Source: Paenibacillus sambharensis (lineage in GTDB: Bacteria > Bacillota > Bacilli > Paenibacillales > Paenibacillaceae). Taken from it: a stretch of DNA of 64,000 nucleotides. The position numbers were made by a program, and so were the translations under genes. The stretch spans positions 1 through 64,000 of the forward strand of contig NZ_QKRB01000037.1 of the NCBI RefSeq assembly GCF_003233845.1, written 5' to 3'. Under the pieces are notes generated by a model. That model did no database searches and had not been told where the DNA came from. It worked only from the letters and a program-made list of their open reading frames with translations. This document shows, one piece after another, positions 42,401-52,088 of the stretch (within the stretch, counting starts at the first letter, position 1; each line of letters begins with the position of its first letter).

Positions 42401-44494
42401 TTAAGATTTTTTGGTTTTATCTGGCTTGAGCGTGATCTTCAATATATCGCCTGCCCGGCCGCCGAAAACGATCAACCCGTCCTCCGGCAAGATTGCAGTG
42501 TTCGTACTGGTGACGGCGGAGATATTCACCGGCATGCCATTCGCATCATAGACAGCGAAGCCGCCATGCTTCGGAACATGCACTTTCATCGTCTGGCCTG
42601 CGGCCCCCTCACCAATCTTGAACCAGCGCGCATGACCCGATGCCGGAATGGTAACAAAGGAAACAGCTCCTTCGCAGATTGGTTTCACGGCTCCTTCGCC
42701 GATATAGATCCGGCCGTCTGCCTGCAGATATTCTACGTCGTACTTCGAGAAAAACCGCAGGTCAGTAACGTCACGCCCGTTCATGACTGGTATTTCTACA
42801 GCGTTGACAGCATGACTTTCATCCACGATTTTCGTTCCATTGGCATAACCGCCCTGCTCGTCGAATGAGATGGTCTTCATCAGGACCGCCGGGGAAAGGT
42901 AGAACGCCGAGTTTATTTTCTCGTCTACTGCATAATAGGTCTTGCCGTCCCTCTTCTTCCAGGCTTTCGCAACCGGTCGGGCCAGGGGGTTCTTCTCTAA
43001 CTTCTGCCATTCGTAATAGGCGAGGACCGATTGCCCGAGGCCTGGGAACTCTAGAACACTCTTGACGCGGGCATACGTATGGCCGTTCGCCTGTTCATCA
43101 AAGCTGATAACCGTGCGCCCGTCCTTGCCGGTAAACTCACCCTCGCCGGTATATACGAAGGTTTGCCCTGGAATTATCCCGCCCAGCATACCCGGGAGGG
43201 CTACTTCTCCATTATCGATCGTAATCCGGAGTGTGGACCCTGCCGTTCCATATAAGCCGCTGTATGCTTTCAGGCTGTCTGGCATGGCCTCTTGGACAGG
43301 AGGCGTGAACGTAACGTCCGGATGAATGGCCGGGATATCTCCTGTCTCCTTCAGGTACGTTAGCAGAATATTCGTTGCTGCAGCCGTATTATATAAGGAT
43401 GATCCCCCCGAAGAAAGCAATGCAATGGAGACATCGTTGTCCGGCAGGGCAATCAGTGCCGAATGATAGATAAGTGTATCTCCGCCCTTGGTCACCGCCT
43501 TTATTCCATAATCACCGAACGGAGCCAGGTCAACCGAGTCCCAGCCCAGCCCATAGCCGAAGATGTTCCTCTCATCCTTGACCCAGATGCCCTTGCGGTA
43601 CTCAGGCTGCTGCATCGCAGACACCGATGCTTCAGACAGCAGGTCCGGCCGGTTACCCATTAACACGTCCGCGAACAGTGTCACTTCTTCCGCAGTCGAA
43701 TATAGACCGCCAGTGCCGAGTATATTCGCGTTCTCTGCCGGCAGCTTTCCGGGTAGACTAGGAAACCGGCCTGGATACAACCGGCCACGGTTGAACTCAT
43801 CCAGCGGCGTCTTCGTAGAAGTCAGTCCCAGCGGAGCACTGACCTTCTGTTCCAGAAAATCGCTGTATGGCATCCTGCTCACCCGCTCCACGAGAAGCTG
43901 CAGCAGCTGAAACCCGTCATTGGCATAGACAGAGTATTCGCCTGGCTCCGACTTCAGCTTATCCGTGCGAAGATTCTCCAGCAGCCTATCATAGTTCTCC
44001 GTATCGTTGTCATCGAACAGGATACCGTTCTTATAATGCGAGCCGTAGAGCCCTGCCGAGTGGTTCATCAGCATGCGGGGCGTAATCTGCTTGTATCTGT
44101 CATCAGCCATCTTGAAATCCGGAATATACGTCGTTAAAGGCTGGTCGATGTCCACCTTGCCGGTATCGGCCAGCATCATGGCAGCTGCGGTTACATACAT
44201 CTTGCTGACCGAGCCGATGCCGAACATGGCATCCTTGGAGACGGACTTCTTATTTCCTGCTTCATTCACTCCGAAACCGCCTGACAGGACGATTGTTCCT
44301 TCATCTCGAATGGCATACTGGACGCCGGTTACACCGTAATCATCGACGAGCGTTTCCGCCATTTCCTGCGCGACCCTTATGGTCAAATCTTCCGCTTCGC
44401 CCTTGCTTGCCTGAGCGCCAACTTCCGCCACGGGCAGCACCAGCAGCAGAGCCGCCATTACAGTTAGAGTTCTCCTCTTCCACATGTTTGTCAT
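42401..44494 (-). CDS. Secreted class C beta-lactamase-like serine hydrolase with C-terminal domain
   Basis: 697 residues. Signal peptide (about 1-28, ending VGAQA). The serine beta-lactamase/transpeptidase fold covers about 35-390: S-x-x-K in GIGSVSKMY, Y-x-N in YSVYANDG, and a K-G-G third motif in VTKGGDTLIYHS. The remaining ~300 residues form a beta-rich C-terminal region of unknown role (SGLYGTAGSTLRITIDNGEV at its start). Such proteins include D-amino-peptidases, esterases and cell-wall enzymes; no resistance role should be assumed. GGGAGG precedes ATG. Its upstream neighbour is the AgrC-like kinase gene, which ends in a terminator. Confidence 0.88.
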   Translation of the reverse strand: MTNMWKRRTLTVMAALLLVLPVAEVGAQASKGEAEDLTIRVAQEMAETLVDDYGVTGVQYAIRDEGTIVLSGGFGVNEAGNKKSVSKDAMFGIGSVSKMYVTAAAMMLADTGKVDIDQPLTTYIPDFKMADDRYKQITPRMLMNHSAGLYGSHYKNGILFDDNDTENYDRLLENLRTDKLKSEPGEYSVYANDGFQLLQLLVERVSRMPYSDFLEQKVSAPLGLTSTKTPLDEFNRGRLYPGRFPSLPGKLPAENANILGTGGLYSTAEEVTLFADVLMGNRPDLLSEASVSAMQQPEYRKGIWVKDERNIFGYGLGWDSVDLAPFGDYGIKAVTKGGDTLIYHSALIALPDNDVSIALLSSGGSSLYNTAAATNILLTYLKETGDIPAIHPDVTFTPPVQEAMPDSLKAYSGLYGTAGSTLRITIDNGEVALPGMLGGIIPGQTFVYTGEGEFTGKDGRTVISFDEQANGHTYARVKSVLEFPGLGQSVLAYYEWQKLEKNPLARPVAKAWKKRDGKTYYAVDEKINSAFYLSPAVLMKTISFDEQGGYANGTKIVDESHAVNAVEIPVMNGRDVTDLRFFSKYDVEYLQADGRIYIGEGAVKPICEGAVSFVTIPASGHARWFKIGEGAAGQTMKVHVPKHGGFAVYDANGMPVNISAVTSTNTAILPEDGLIVFGGRAGDILKITLKPDKTKKS

Positions 44495-44573
44495 AACTTC
44501 CTCCCTTTCCGGTTTGAGGTTCTTACTAACCTCATCATATATAGGGATGAAGGATGAGAACGGAAAATGCCCT

Positions 44574-44619
44574 GAAACGCAAAAAAGAATCCCTGAACTG
44601 CATTAAGCAGGGGATTCTT
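44574..44619 (-). terminator. Terminator overlapping the end of the sensor kinase gene
   Basis: AAGAATCCCCTG/CAGGGATTCTT arms (one bulge) at 44585-44619, followed on the minus strand by TTTTTTGCGTTT. The last four codons and stop of the kinase are part of the stem. Confidence 0.8.
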
Positions 44620-45895
44620 CTGCGCCGAACGGCAGTACGACCATATTGTCAAACATGCGGGACTCCGTTTCAATTGTCATGTGGCCGCCGTATTTCTCAC
44701 AGATCCGCTTGATATTTATCAAACCAAAACCATGATAATCCGGACTGTTTTTCCGGCTGCGCAAATCGGTTACCTCTCTGTTCACGTAATTGCGGATCCG
44801 TATGAACAGTGCCGACTCACTTGAACGGATGTGGACACGAATATGCCGGTCTTCGGCAACCTTGACCCTCTTCGAAGCCTCAATGGCATTGTCCAGCATG
44901 TTCCCCAGGACCACGCACAGGTCATAGCGCTCAATAGGCAGCTCCCGATCAAACAAATAAAGCTCCGTGTCGATTCGGATCCCGCTCCCCTGCCCGATGT
45001 TCAGGGCATTGGTCACCAGCGCATCGATTACCAGATTTCCGGTGTTAACCCTGTGATAAGCTTCTTCAATTTTGTTCAGGGTAACGCGGATATGCTCGCT
45101 TGCTTCGGCCGTCCTGCCGCGCTCAATGCATTCCGATACATACAAGAACTGCTGGTTCGTGTCATGGATGATGCTCTTGATCTTCTTGAAGCTGTGCACC
45201 GTCTTCTCATAATTGGCGTCCTGGTAGTCCATCTGCTTCTGCAGCTGGTCGTTCTCATGCATCAGCTGAAATCTGGTGATGACCGTATCGAGGACATAGA
45301 CGACGAGGACATTCAGAATGACAAAGCCGGTCACCGACAAGAAATAATGGACATTCTTCTCGCTGTAGGTCAGCAGCACATTCACCTGGTAAATGCTGAT
45401 AATCGGTACGATGAGAAACAGCAGGTAATAACGGTTGTTCAGCGTATAGCTTCTGCGACTGGCGAACAAACGGATGATCTGGATAACCGCAAACATGACG
45501 ATACAGCTGAAGAGAAGGAGCAGCTGCTCCGTTCCTTTGGACAATGCCGGCCTGTTCTCCGTTAAGGAAATCGATGGATCGATTACGGATACGCAGATGA
45601 TGTTGACGAGCGTAAAGAGAACTGCATACAGGATGGAAAACACGACCCTCAGCCGGAGCTCCGCTTCATAGGCCTGCGACAGGCATAAGATAACGGCCAG
45701 TGCAAGCAGAGAGGACAAGATGGCATCGAGAGGCACCGACAAATACACCATATCCAGCGAGAAGAACGCGACCAGATACATCCATTTTGCCGGCTTGCTG
45801 CTTTCCTTGCCAAATACCGAATTGAAATAGAAGTTGACCTGCACGGTCATGACCAGCGCGATCCCCGCATTGAACAGCAGCAGCACAGGATCCAT
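44603..45895 (-). CDS. AgrC/CitA-type sensor histidine kinase
   Basis: 430 residues. Six or more N-terminal membrane segments (to about residue 205), a short coiled coil (FQLMHENDQLQKQMDYQDAN), a phosphoacceptor helix with H-D-x-N (IKSIIHDTNQQ), and a GHKL ATPase domain: N-box VVLGNMLDNAIEAS, G2-box GFGLINIKRICEKYGG. This layout is that of AgrC-like quorum/peptide sensors. ATG at 45895 follows the response-regulator stop by 4 bases. No agrB/agrD-like peptide genes are seen within the neighbouring sequence. Confidence 0.9.
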   Translation of the reverse strand: MDPVLLLFNAGIALVMTVQVNFYFNSVFGKESSKPAKWMYLVAFFSLDMVYLSVPLDAILSSLLALAVILCLSQAYEAELRLRVVFSILYAVLFTLVNIICVSVIDPSISLTENRPALSKGTEQLLLLFSCIVMFAVIQIIRLFASRRSYTLNNRYYLLFLIVPIISIYQVNVLLTYSEKNVHYFLSVTGFVILNVLVVYVLDTVITRFQLMHENDQLQKQMDYQDANYEKTVHSFKKIKSIIHDTNQQFLYVSECIERGRTAEASEHIRVTLNKIEEAYHRVNTGNLVIDALVTNALNIGQGSGIRIDTELYLFDRELPIERYDLCVVLGNMLDNAIEASKRVKVAEDRHIRVHIRSSESALFIRIRNYVNREVTDLRSRKNSPDYHGFGLINIKRICEKYGGHMTIETESRMFDNMVVLPFGAEESPA

Positions 45896-45899
45896 CACT

Positions 45900-46640
45900 T
45901 CAATCCGCCCTCATAACCATAAATTTTGTGCAGGTATCCTTGACTTCCTGAACCTTGGACCGCCCGATTGGCAGCTCCATTCCGTTAGCCATGACAACCT
46001 TGCTCCCCGAAAATTTATAGACGTGGTGCAGGTTAATGAGAATGGAGCGGTGAATCTGCAGGAATTTACTGTTCTTCAGTGCCGCTGCATAGCTGGAGAT
46101 CAGTCCCCTGCCGTCATAAACGGCATCTGTTGTCGTAAATTTCAGCTTACTCTTCACCGTCAGACTCTTCGCCGCCTCGATGGCGATAATGTCACTGTGC
46201 CGAAGCACAACTTCATCGTATCCCGACTTAATAATCAGAATGTCCGGCTCCCGCTCCTCAAAATACCGGCACAGCTTCATCAGCTTCGCCTCGAAGATTT
46301 CCGGTTCCACCGGCTTGATCAGATACTGGAACGTGATCACATCGAAGCTGTCCAGCATATACTCGGCGTAGCTTGTCAGGAATATGATCTGTTCCTGGTG
46401 CCGCTTCAACTCCCGCAGCTTCCGTGCAGTCTGAATCCCGTTCAATCCGTTCATCTCGATATCAAGGATCAGAATATGAAATGGAGCCTTCCCATCTGCA
46501 TAATGTGCAAGCAGCTGTTCTCCGGACTCAAACTCTTCCGCTTCATAGTCAATTCCAGCCTTAACCGATAAAGCGAGCAGCAGCTGCCTGACCCGCTCTC
46601 TCTGCTGCCCGTCATCATCGCATACGGCAATCCGGTACAT
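45900..46640 (-). CDS. LytTR response regulator (AgrA/LytR type)
   Basis: 246 residues. Receiver domain with acidic pocket D8-D10, phosphoacceptor D60 (LILDIEMNG), T in FLTSYAEYM and K in YLIKPVEPE. The C-terminal LytTR DNA-binding domain covers about 140-240 (VVLRHSDIIAIEAAKSLTVK, FLQIHRSILINLHHVYKF, LPIGRSKVQEV). Partner of the following kinase; expected to be phosphorylated at D60 and to bind imperfect direct repeats. GAGGAG precedes ATG. Confidence 0.93.
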   Translation of the reverse strand: MYRIAVCDDDGQQRERVRQLLLALSVKAGIDYEAEEFESGEQLLAHYADGKAPFHILILDIEMNGLNGIQTARKLRELKRHQEQIIFLTSYAEYMLDSFDVITFQYLIKPVEPEIFEAKLMKLCRYFEEREPDILIIKSGYDEVVLRHSDIIAIEAAKSLTVKSKLKFTTTDAVYDGRGLISSYAAALKNSKFLQIHRSILINLHHVYKFSGSKVVMANGMELPIGRSKVQEVKDTCTKFMVMRAD

Positions 46641-46683
46641 ACATCCGCTCCTCTCAATCGGTTGAAGGCCGACCCTCTGAAGA

Positions 46684-47343
46684 TCAGGCTCCCTTCGTCC
46701 GCAGATTAAATCCCTTTGCTATGAGCCAAACCGGCAAGACAATTTCAAAGACCGCTCCAGGGATATACAGGAGACTCCCCGTATTCAGTCCGATAATGGA
46801 CAAGGAACTGCTCGCCAGCAGCCCCACATATCCGATGAAACCAACGATGGATAACAATCGCGGAACCAGTCTGGAACGATAGAGGATGTAACAAAACAAT
46901 AAGCTGCCTATACTCAGCACGATCATGGCCATGTCAAATAACAAAAAATGAGCTTCCACTGCTAAACTTCCTGCAGCCTTCAAGAATTCACCGCTGCTGG
47001 TTCCCATGGGTATAGACTGCTTGCTTAGCACCAGGAGAATCAACGGACCGATTAAACTCACAATGAGCAATACAGACTCCATGACCCGTGAAGCAAAGTA
47101 ACCCCATGCAAATGATTCATGGTGCTTCTTCAGTATAGGCTGCAGCAGCATGGCAATTCCTACAACCGCAATGGCATTAATCAACTCCAACAGCAGCCCA
47201 GTAATTACACTTGTTCGATTGGATTCCACATGGCGGAGTAAATCAGCCCCGTGCAATATAGGATTCAGCATTCCGCTTCCAATTAAGAATGAACCCGTTG
47301 ACAATAAAAATAAAACCCCCACAGCTATTTCTGCTCTTCTCAT
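46684..47343 (-). CDS. DUF4386 family membrane protein
   Basis: 219 residues with about six membrane segments, matching DUF4386 (IAVGVLFLLSTGSFLIGSGMLNPIL, LLELINAIAVVGIAMLLQPILKKHHESFAWGYFASRVMESVLLI). Function unknown; such genes often stand next to regulators. It follows the MalT-type regulator by 67 bases and is probably co-transcribed with it. AGAGGGGC upstream of ATG. Confidence 0.85.
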   Translation of the reverse strand: MRRAEIAVGVLFLLSTGSFLIGSGMLNPILHGADLLRHVESNRTSVITGLLLELINAIAVVGIAMLLQPILKKHHESFAWGYFASRVMESVLLIVSLIGPLILLVLSKQSIPMGTSSGEFLKAAGSLAVEAHFLLFDMAMIVLSIGSLLFCYILYRSRLVPRLLSIVGFIGYVGLLASSSLSIIGLNTGSLLYIPGAVFEIVLPVWLIAKGFNLRTKGA

Positions 47344-47410
47344 GTCCTTGCCCCTCTCTTCGCTCGTTTAACTGCAGTATAGCTGGAAGAGGAGCACGCC
47401 AGTAGACACT

Positions 47411-49558
47411 TTAGTGTGGTTTGGGGCTGTTCGTTAACAAGTTTAATTCCCGGGCTCGGGCTATCGCCTCCGTACGTCGCTGCACGTGCAGCTTTTCGAA
47501 GATTCTGCGATTGTGCCCCTTCACCGTATCCAAAGCTATATAGAGCTTCTCGGCAATTTCCTGATTGGACAGTCCCTTGGCTATGAGCTCAAGCACTTCA
47601 GTCTCGCGTTCGCTAAGAGGCTCGGTCCCGCTGCCCTTCATTCTCCCATTCTCAAGGATGCGGCGCATCTGCTCCAAGCCCGATTGGGCTTCAGCTACAG
47701 CAGGGTGCGGCAGAGCGCCGGCAAGCTTCAGAGCCTCTTGATAATGCTCTGCCGCCAGGTCCGGCCGCCCTTCCGCCGCCCTCATTTGAGCAAGGCCGAT
47801 AAAGGCCATAACAGCCATCAATTGATGACCTATCTTGCCGCAATTCATAATGACTTCGTGGTAGGCTTCATATGCCTCCGTATAATTTCCCTGCTGCTGG
47901 CAAGCCACACCCAGCATCCAAGCCGATGCGGTGCGAACAGGCAGGTTATCCGGCCGCAGGCAGGCAAGCGCACGGCGTGATTGAGCAATAACTTCGTCTA
48001 TTCCGCCTGTTCCCCTTCCCGCGGCATTGCTGGCAGGCATAATCAAGCCAATAAGCTCATCCGTCTTGTCTTCGAGCTCCGAGGCTTGCATGGCTGCCTC
48101 GGCTGCGTGAAGATTGGAGTCCGCAACCGCGCGATTACCCGTCAACAGTAAGGATGCCACTGCCGCACGGGTAGCTGCGATTAACCCAATCAGGTCCGTA
48201 ATCCCAGCGTCCAGCACCCTGCCATCCAAGACCGCTTCTGCCGCTCTGAGCTTCTGCTCGACCTCCGTCGGTCTACCGGTAATCAACAGAGCAGAACCAT
48301 AAAACACCCCTAACTCCGGCCTGGCATCCAGCTCCTCAGCAGGCAGCGACTCCAGCCATTTAAGCGCAATTCTTGAAGCCCCACGCAGATGAAGAGGCAT
48401 CCCATTCCCCTGGAGGAGAAGCGAGCTTCGCGCTATATCCCCTGCTTCCACAGCATGATGAAGCGCCTCAATCTCATAACCATTGCCTTCGTACCATATG
48501 CTTGCTCGTGTATGTAAATCTCTGATCCTGCTCCTGTCCGCATGCTCCTGCAGCAGCCTGCGAAGAATATCCGCGAACAATTGGTGGTAACGATACCAGC
48601 GGCGTTCTGTATCCAAGGGAATGATAAACAAGTTCTTACGAGTAAGGTCCAGCAGCATCTCCTTGCCCGAAACCTCAGAATTGAGCATAAGGTCATCGCA
48701 CAACGAACCGCACATGCGATCAAGGAGTGACGTTTGCAGCAGAAAATCCTGTACAGCCATGGGCTGCCGCTGCAAAATTTCCTCTGCCAGATAATCCAGC
48801 ACGTACAGATGATTGCCCGAGTATGACTGAAGAAGCCGGTCAGCATCATGATCTTCCTCTATCGAGATCGCAGCAAGGCGCAGACCCGCAGCCCATCCTT
48901 CGATGCGTGACTGAAACCCGGCTATGTGTTCTGTGGAGAGGTCAAGATCCATTACATGGTTAAAGAAAACCTCAGCTTCGTTAAGCGTAAATCTCAAATC
49001 CGCTGCGCGCAGCTCGGTTAACTGATCGCGGGCCCGTAAGCGCGGCAGGGAGAGAGAGGGGTCTTCACGGGTTGTTAGGACAAGGTGCATCTGCTTCGGA
49101 AGATGGTCTATCAGGAAAGACAGGGCGTTGTCGATCCCTTCAGAACTCGCCTCGTGGTAGTCGTCCAGTACAAGGATGAAGGGGTCCGGAATATTCTGGA
49201 GTTCATTAAGAAGAGCGGTCAGAATGGACTCTGCCGGTTCTGGTTGTGGAGATTGAAGGACAGCAAGTACTCCTTCACCTATATGATCCGTTATAGTCTG
49301 AAGAGCGAAGATCATGTACGTTATAAAGCGCGTAAAGTCGTTGTCCCCTGGTTCAAGTGATAGCCATACCGCCGGCCGGCCGCAGTCTGTTAGCCATTCA
49401 CTGACCAGAGTCGTTTTCCCGTAGCCCGCCGGTGCGGAGATAAGGGACAACCTGCGATGCAATCCCTTGCTCAGTCTTTCAGTTAACCTTCGGCGAATAA
49501 CCGTTCTCGGCCCAGGCGCCGGGATATAAAATTTGGTGGCGATTATTGGATTTGGCAT
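47411..49558 (-). CDS. LuxR family MalT-type (LAL) transcriptional regulator
   Basis: 715 residues. N-terminal NTPase of the STAND/MalT type: Walker [13 protein letters not shown], Walker [12 protein letters not shown]. The central part is a helical TPR-like sensor (residues about 330-640). The C-terminal HTH_LuxR reads [33 protein letters not shown]. These regulators switch on when ATP and an inducer bind. No clear ribosome site precedes the ATG (TATAATTGATAT), suggesting a very short leader or weak translation. The DUF4386 gene is the likely cotranscribed partner. Confidence 0.9.
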   Translation of the reverse strand: MPNPIIATKFYIPAPGPRTVIRRRLTERLSKGLHRRLSLISAPAGYGKTTLVSEWLTDCGRPAVWLSLEPGDNDFTRFITYMIFALQTITDHIGEGVLAVLQSPQPEPAESILTALLNELQNIPDPFILVLDDYHEASSEGIDNALSFLIDHLPKQMHLVLTTREDPSLSLPRLRARDQLTELRAADLRFTLNEAEVFFNHVMDLDLSTEHIAGFQSRIEGWAAGLRLAAISIEEDHDADRLLQSYSGNHLYVLDYLAEEILQRQPMAVQDFLLQTSLLDRMCGSLCDDLMLNSEVSGKEMLLDLTRKNLFIIPLDTERRWYRYHQLFADILRRLLQEHADRSRIRDLHTRASIWYEGNGYEIEALHHAVEAGDIARSSLLLQGNGMPLHLRGASRIALKWLESLPAEELDARPELGVFYGSALLITGRPTEVEQKLRAAEAVLDGRVLDAGITDLIGLIAATRAAVASLLLTGNRAVADSNLHAAEAAMQASELEDKTDELIGLIMPASNAAGRGTGGIDEVIAQSRRALACLRPDNLPVRTASAWMLGVACQQQGNYTEAYEAYHEVIMNCGKIGHQLMAVMAFIGLAQMRAAEGRPDLAAEHYQEALKLAGALPHPAVAEAQSGLEQMRRILENGRMKGSGTEPLSERETEVLELIAKGLSNQEIAEKLYIALDTVKGHNRRIFEKLHVQRRTEAIARARELNLLTNSPKPH

Positions 49559-49664
49559 ATATCAATTATATCAACACAGGTTATCCATTATCAAAAGAAA
49601 ACGGGCTTATATGCACGGTAATCCGGTACATGCCCATGCAAAGTATCACCCCCCTGAATCTGAG

Positions 49665-50261
49665 TTAATGAGAGGAAATTACCCGCAGCAGCCTATCAAC
49701 CTTCGGAATGCAATAGTCCTTCATCCCGTACGAGCTGACGACCATGATCCCCGAAAGGACCGACAGGTAACTGGAGATTAGTTCTCTGGAGTCCCCTGCA
49801 ACGATTTCTCCGGCACGCTGTCCAGCTTCGAATAATGGAAGCAGCAGCTCAATATAGTGGTCCATCGAATACTGCAGCAGAAGCCGCTTAACCGGCTCCG
49901 GCACACCGTCGGACGTACGCGCTTGGTGGACCAGCAGAAAGTATGGAGCGCCGCTCTCGTCAAGGATGACCTCTGTCATCGCCCTGATCTTTTCAATTGG
50001 TGTGCCCGGCAGCTCATAAACGCCTCGAACCGCGGCTACCGAACCATCCAGCGCCTCTTGAACGAGTGACATGAACAACTCGTCTTTTGACTTGAAATAA
50101 TGGTACAGCAGTCCGCTGCTGATGCCCGCCGTTTCCGCGATCATGCTCATCTTTGCACAAAGAATTCCTTTCCGGGCAAAAACCTGAGCGGCCGCCGCCT
50201 TGATCTGCTCTCTCCGTTCGTCGCGAATTTGATGCAGCTGTTCATCGTTTAATGGTGTCAA
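49665..50261 (-). CDS. TetR family transcriptional regulator
   Basis: 198 residues. N-terminal TetR helix-turn-helix (REQIKAAAAQVFARKG, MIAETAGISSGLLYHYFKSKDELF), then a helical ligand-binding domain. TTG start with GGAAAGGAG upstream. It is the second gene behind a flavin monooxygenase (47-base gap) and probably represses that operon through the palindrome at 51855-51871. Confidence 0.9.
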   Translation of the reverse strand: MTPLNDEQLHQIRDERREQIKAAAAQVFARKGILCAKMSMIAETAGISSGLLYHYFKSKDELFMSLVQEALDGSVAAVRGVYELPGTPIEKIRAMTEVILDESGAPYFLLVHQARTSDGVPEPVKRLLLQYSMDHYIELLLPLFEAGQRAGEIVAGDSRELISSYLSVLSGIMVVSSYGMKDYCIPKVDRLLRVISSH

Positions 50262-50308
50262 TGTCGAGAGCTCCTTTCCCCATGTCGTTATCGATAAGTG
50301 TACCAGAT

Positions 50309-51787
50309 TTAACCACTGTATGAATGCCCATACGGCGCTTCTGAAAATTGAGGAAACCGCTCCTCAAGCATGGTTTCAATAGACTCGCCATTCTCCCCTG
50401 CAAGTGTCGAGAGCAGACGCCTGCCTTCTTCCGAAGCAGATAAAACCTGCACAGCCATCTCGGGGTTAAATAGATGGCGGGGAGAAACCATTAGCGAATT
50501 GACTGCCCAATAAAGCCCGTAAAGCTGCAAATCGGACGTCCTCATGGCATGTTGGAGAAACAACTCCATATACTCCCTGCTGAATGCGCTCTTCGTGCTC
50601 GAATCCGAGCCTTCATATTCGACGCCGCTCCACCTTAGATCAGCTGTACAGTTCAGCCAGAAGGCCGGCTCGATGACTTCCTTCACTCTTCGAAGTGCGT
50701 CTTGTTCCCAGCCAGATCGGTGATGTTCCCGGCGCTCTAATAGACAAGCCTCCAGAATCTCAGCAGTGAGCGTGACAACGGACATCCCTTGGCCGAAAAT
50801 CGGATCATAAATGCAGTAAGCATCTCCCAGAACAAGCAATCCTGCAGGCCAGCGGGACATCTGTTCATAACGATGGCAGTATAACTCTGGAACCCGGTAG
50901 CTTCTTGGCAGGGCGGTCGGTTCAAGATCGCGCACCATTTCCGATATGATCGGACTCGGAAGCTGCTTTAAGGCCAGCTCAAATTCATCTGCAACTGTCG
51001 GAGGGTAATTGCCGCCCGGACGATAAAGAAGCACTTCGGCAATCCCGTTCTCAATAAAGGAAAACACACAGGTGTACGTGCCGCCTTCAGGCTGACCCTG
51101 CAGGTTTATGACATCCCATTTATCGATCAGGTGTGTCAAATGGGGGGGCACTCTGTATCTGCGGGTGCTGTATCCAAGCGACACCTTCAACAAATCAGGT
51201 TTCGGCACCTCGTACCCCAAATCTGTAAGCCAATCCGAGAGCTTCGAGAACCGACCGCTTGTATCGATAACGAGATCTGCAGTAAGGGCTTTTTCCAGCT
51301 TGGATGGACTGCGCTCTCTAACCTTCACGCCCACCACAGCCGAGCGGTCGGGAGTTGTTAACAACCCGGTGACATCGTGCCTAGGCAGGAAACGCACGTT
51401 GGGAATTGAAACCACGCGCTGGCGTATGACCCACTCCAATAGAGCCCGGCTGAATTTCCTGTCATTCTGGTCATTATTCATTTCCATGGTCCCGTATTGG
51501 TTCTTGAAATGCATCGTTTTGCCCAGTGTTGAGGGGCAGCCCTGCGCCGCCAAATCCTGCTCAAATCCCGGAAATAGGCGTTCAGTGACCGCTTTCCCGC
51601 GAGGCATAAAACGATGCGGATGGAATGCCTGCGGAGTTCCTGGCCGGAGGTCAGGCCCTGCAGGAAATTCATCCTTCTCGATAACTACCACTTCATCGTA
51701 ATGATCCGATAATACACGCGCTGCCAGCAGTCCTGCCATGCCCCCGCCGATGAGAATAGCCTTACCCTTCGAGTTACTGTTTGTCAT
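50309..51787 (-). CDS. FAD-dependent monooxygenase/halogenase-like protein
   Basis: 492 residues. FAD-binding GXGXXG at the N-terminus (AILIGGGMAGLLAARVLSDHYDEVVVIEKD), TADLVIDTSGRFSKLSDWL and the second FAD motif LLVLGDAYCIYDPIFGQGMSVV (the G-D-A-x-x-x-x-x-P motif of aromatic hydroxylases). The lysine-containing halogenase signature was not seen, so hydroxylase-type chemistry is more likely. ATG at 51787 follows GAGAGGGG; the earlier part of the frame runs through the operator and promoter region. First gene of a two-gene operon with a TetR regulator. Confidence 0.87.
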   Translation of the reverse strand: MTNSNSKGKAILIGGGMAGLLAARVLSDHYDEVVVIEKDEFPAGPDLRPGTPQAFHPHRFMPRGKAVTERLFPGFEQDLAAQGCPSTLGKTMHFKNQYGTMEMNNDQNDRKFSRALLEWVIRQRVVSIPNVRFLPRHDVTGLLTTPDRSAVVGVKVRERSPSKLEKALTADLVIDTSGRFSKLSDWLTDLGYEVPKPDLLKVSLGYSTRRYRVPPHLTHLIDKWDVINLQGQPEGGTYTCVFSFIENGIAEVLLYRPGGNYPPTVADEFELALKQLPSPIISEMVRDLEPTALPRSYRVPELYCHRYEQMSRWPAGLLVLGDAYCIYDPIFGQGMSVVTLTAEILEACLLERREHHRSGWEQDALRRVKEVIEPAFWLNCTADLRWSGVEYEGSDSSTKSAFSREYMELFLQHAMRTSDLQLYGLYWAVNSLMVSPRHLFNPEMAVQVLSASEEGRRLLSTLAGENGESIETMLEERFPQFSEAPYGHSYSG

Positions 51788-52088
51788 GGAAATACCCCTC
51801 TCCAATGTTTGGTGATTCATTTCATCATGACTTGGGAATAACCGGTTTTTTTGATTGAACGATTCATTCAACAGTAGTTTATGGCGTAACCCGCTAGTTG
51901 TCAACCAGATATTTCTAAATTTTCAAGATAACTTGTACAAAGCAAAAGGCGCCTGATGCGACACTCTCATTTCATTGAAGGCTGCACATGACCCCTTATT
52001 GTTAAGTTGTACGGATGCCGTTTCCTCTATTGTTCTCGTACATACAATGGTTTGGACAAAATGATTTACTGCGATAAGGGGGGAAAAC
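51788..52088. other. Divergent intergenic region with operator
   Basis: Separates the monooxygenase (-) and glycosyltransferase (+) genes. Apart from the palindrome listed separately, only AT-rich promoter-like sequence is seen. No RNA gene was recognised. Confidence 0.5.
51855..51871. promoter_or_regulatory. TetR-operator-like palindrome upstream of the monooxygenase
   Basis: TTGAACGATTCATTCAA pairs at 7 of 8 arm positions around a central T. It lies 68 bases before the monooxygenase start, the expected place for autoregulation by the TetR protein encoded downstream. Confidence 0.5.

Noticed and set aside
42401-44494. Resistance beta-lactamase
   Set aside because: S-x-x-K and Y-x-N motifs are shared by many class C-like esterases and peptidases; the large C-terminal domain is unlike true AmpC enzymes.
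44831-45565. 244-codon open frame antisense to the sensor kinase
   Set aside because: Contained in the kinase gene; the translated sequence has no recognisable domain.
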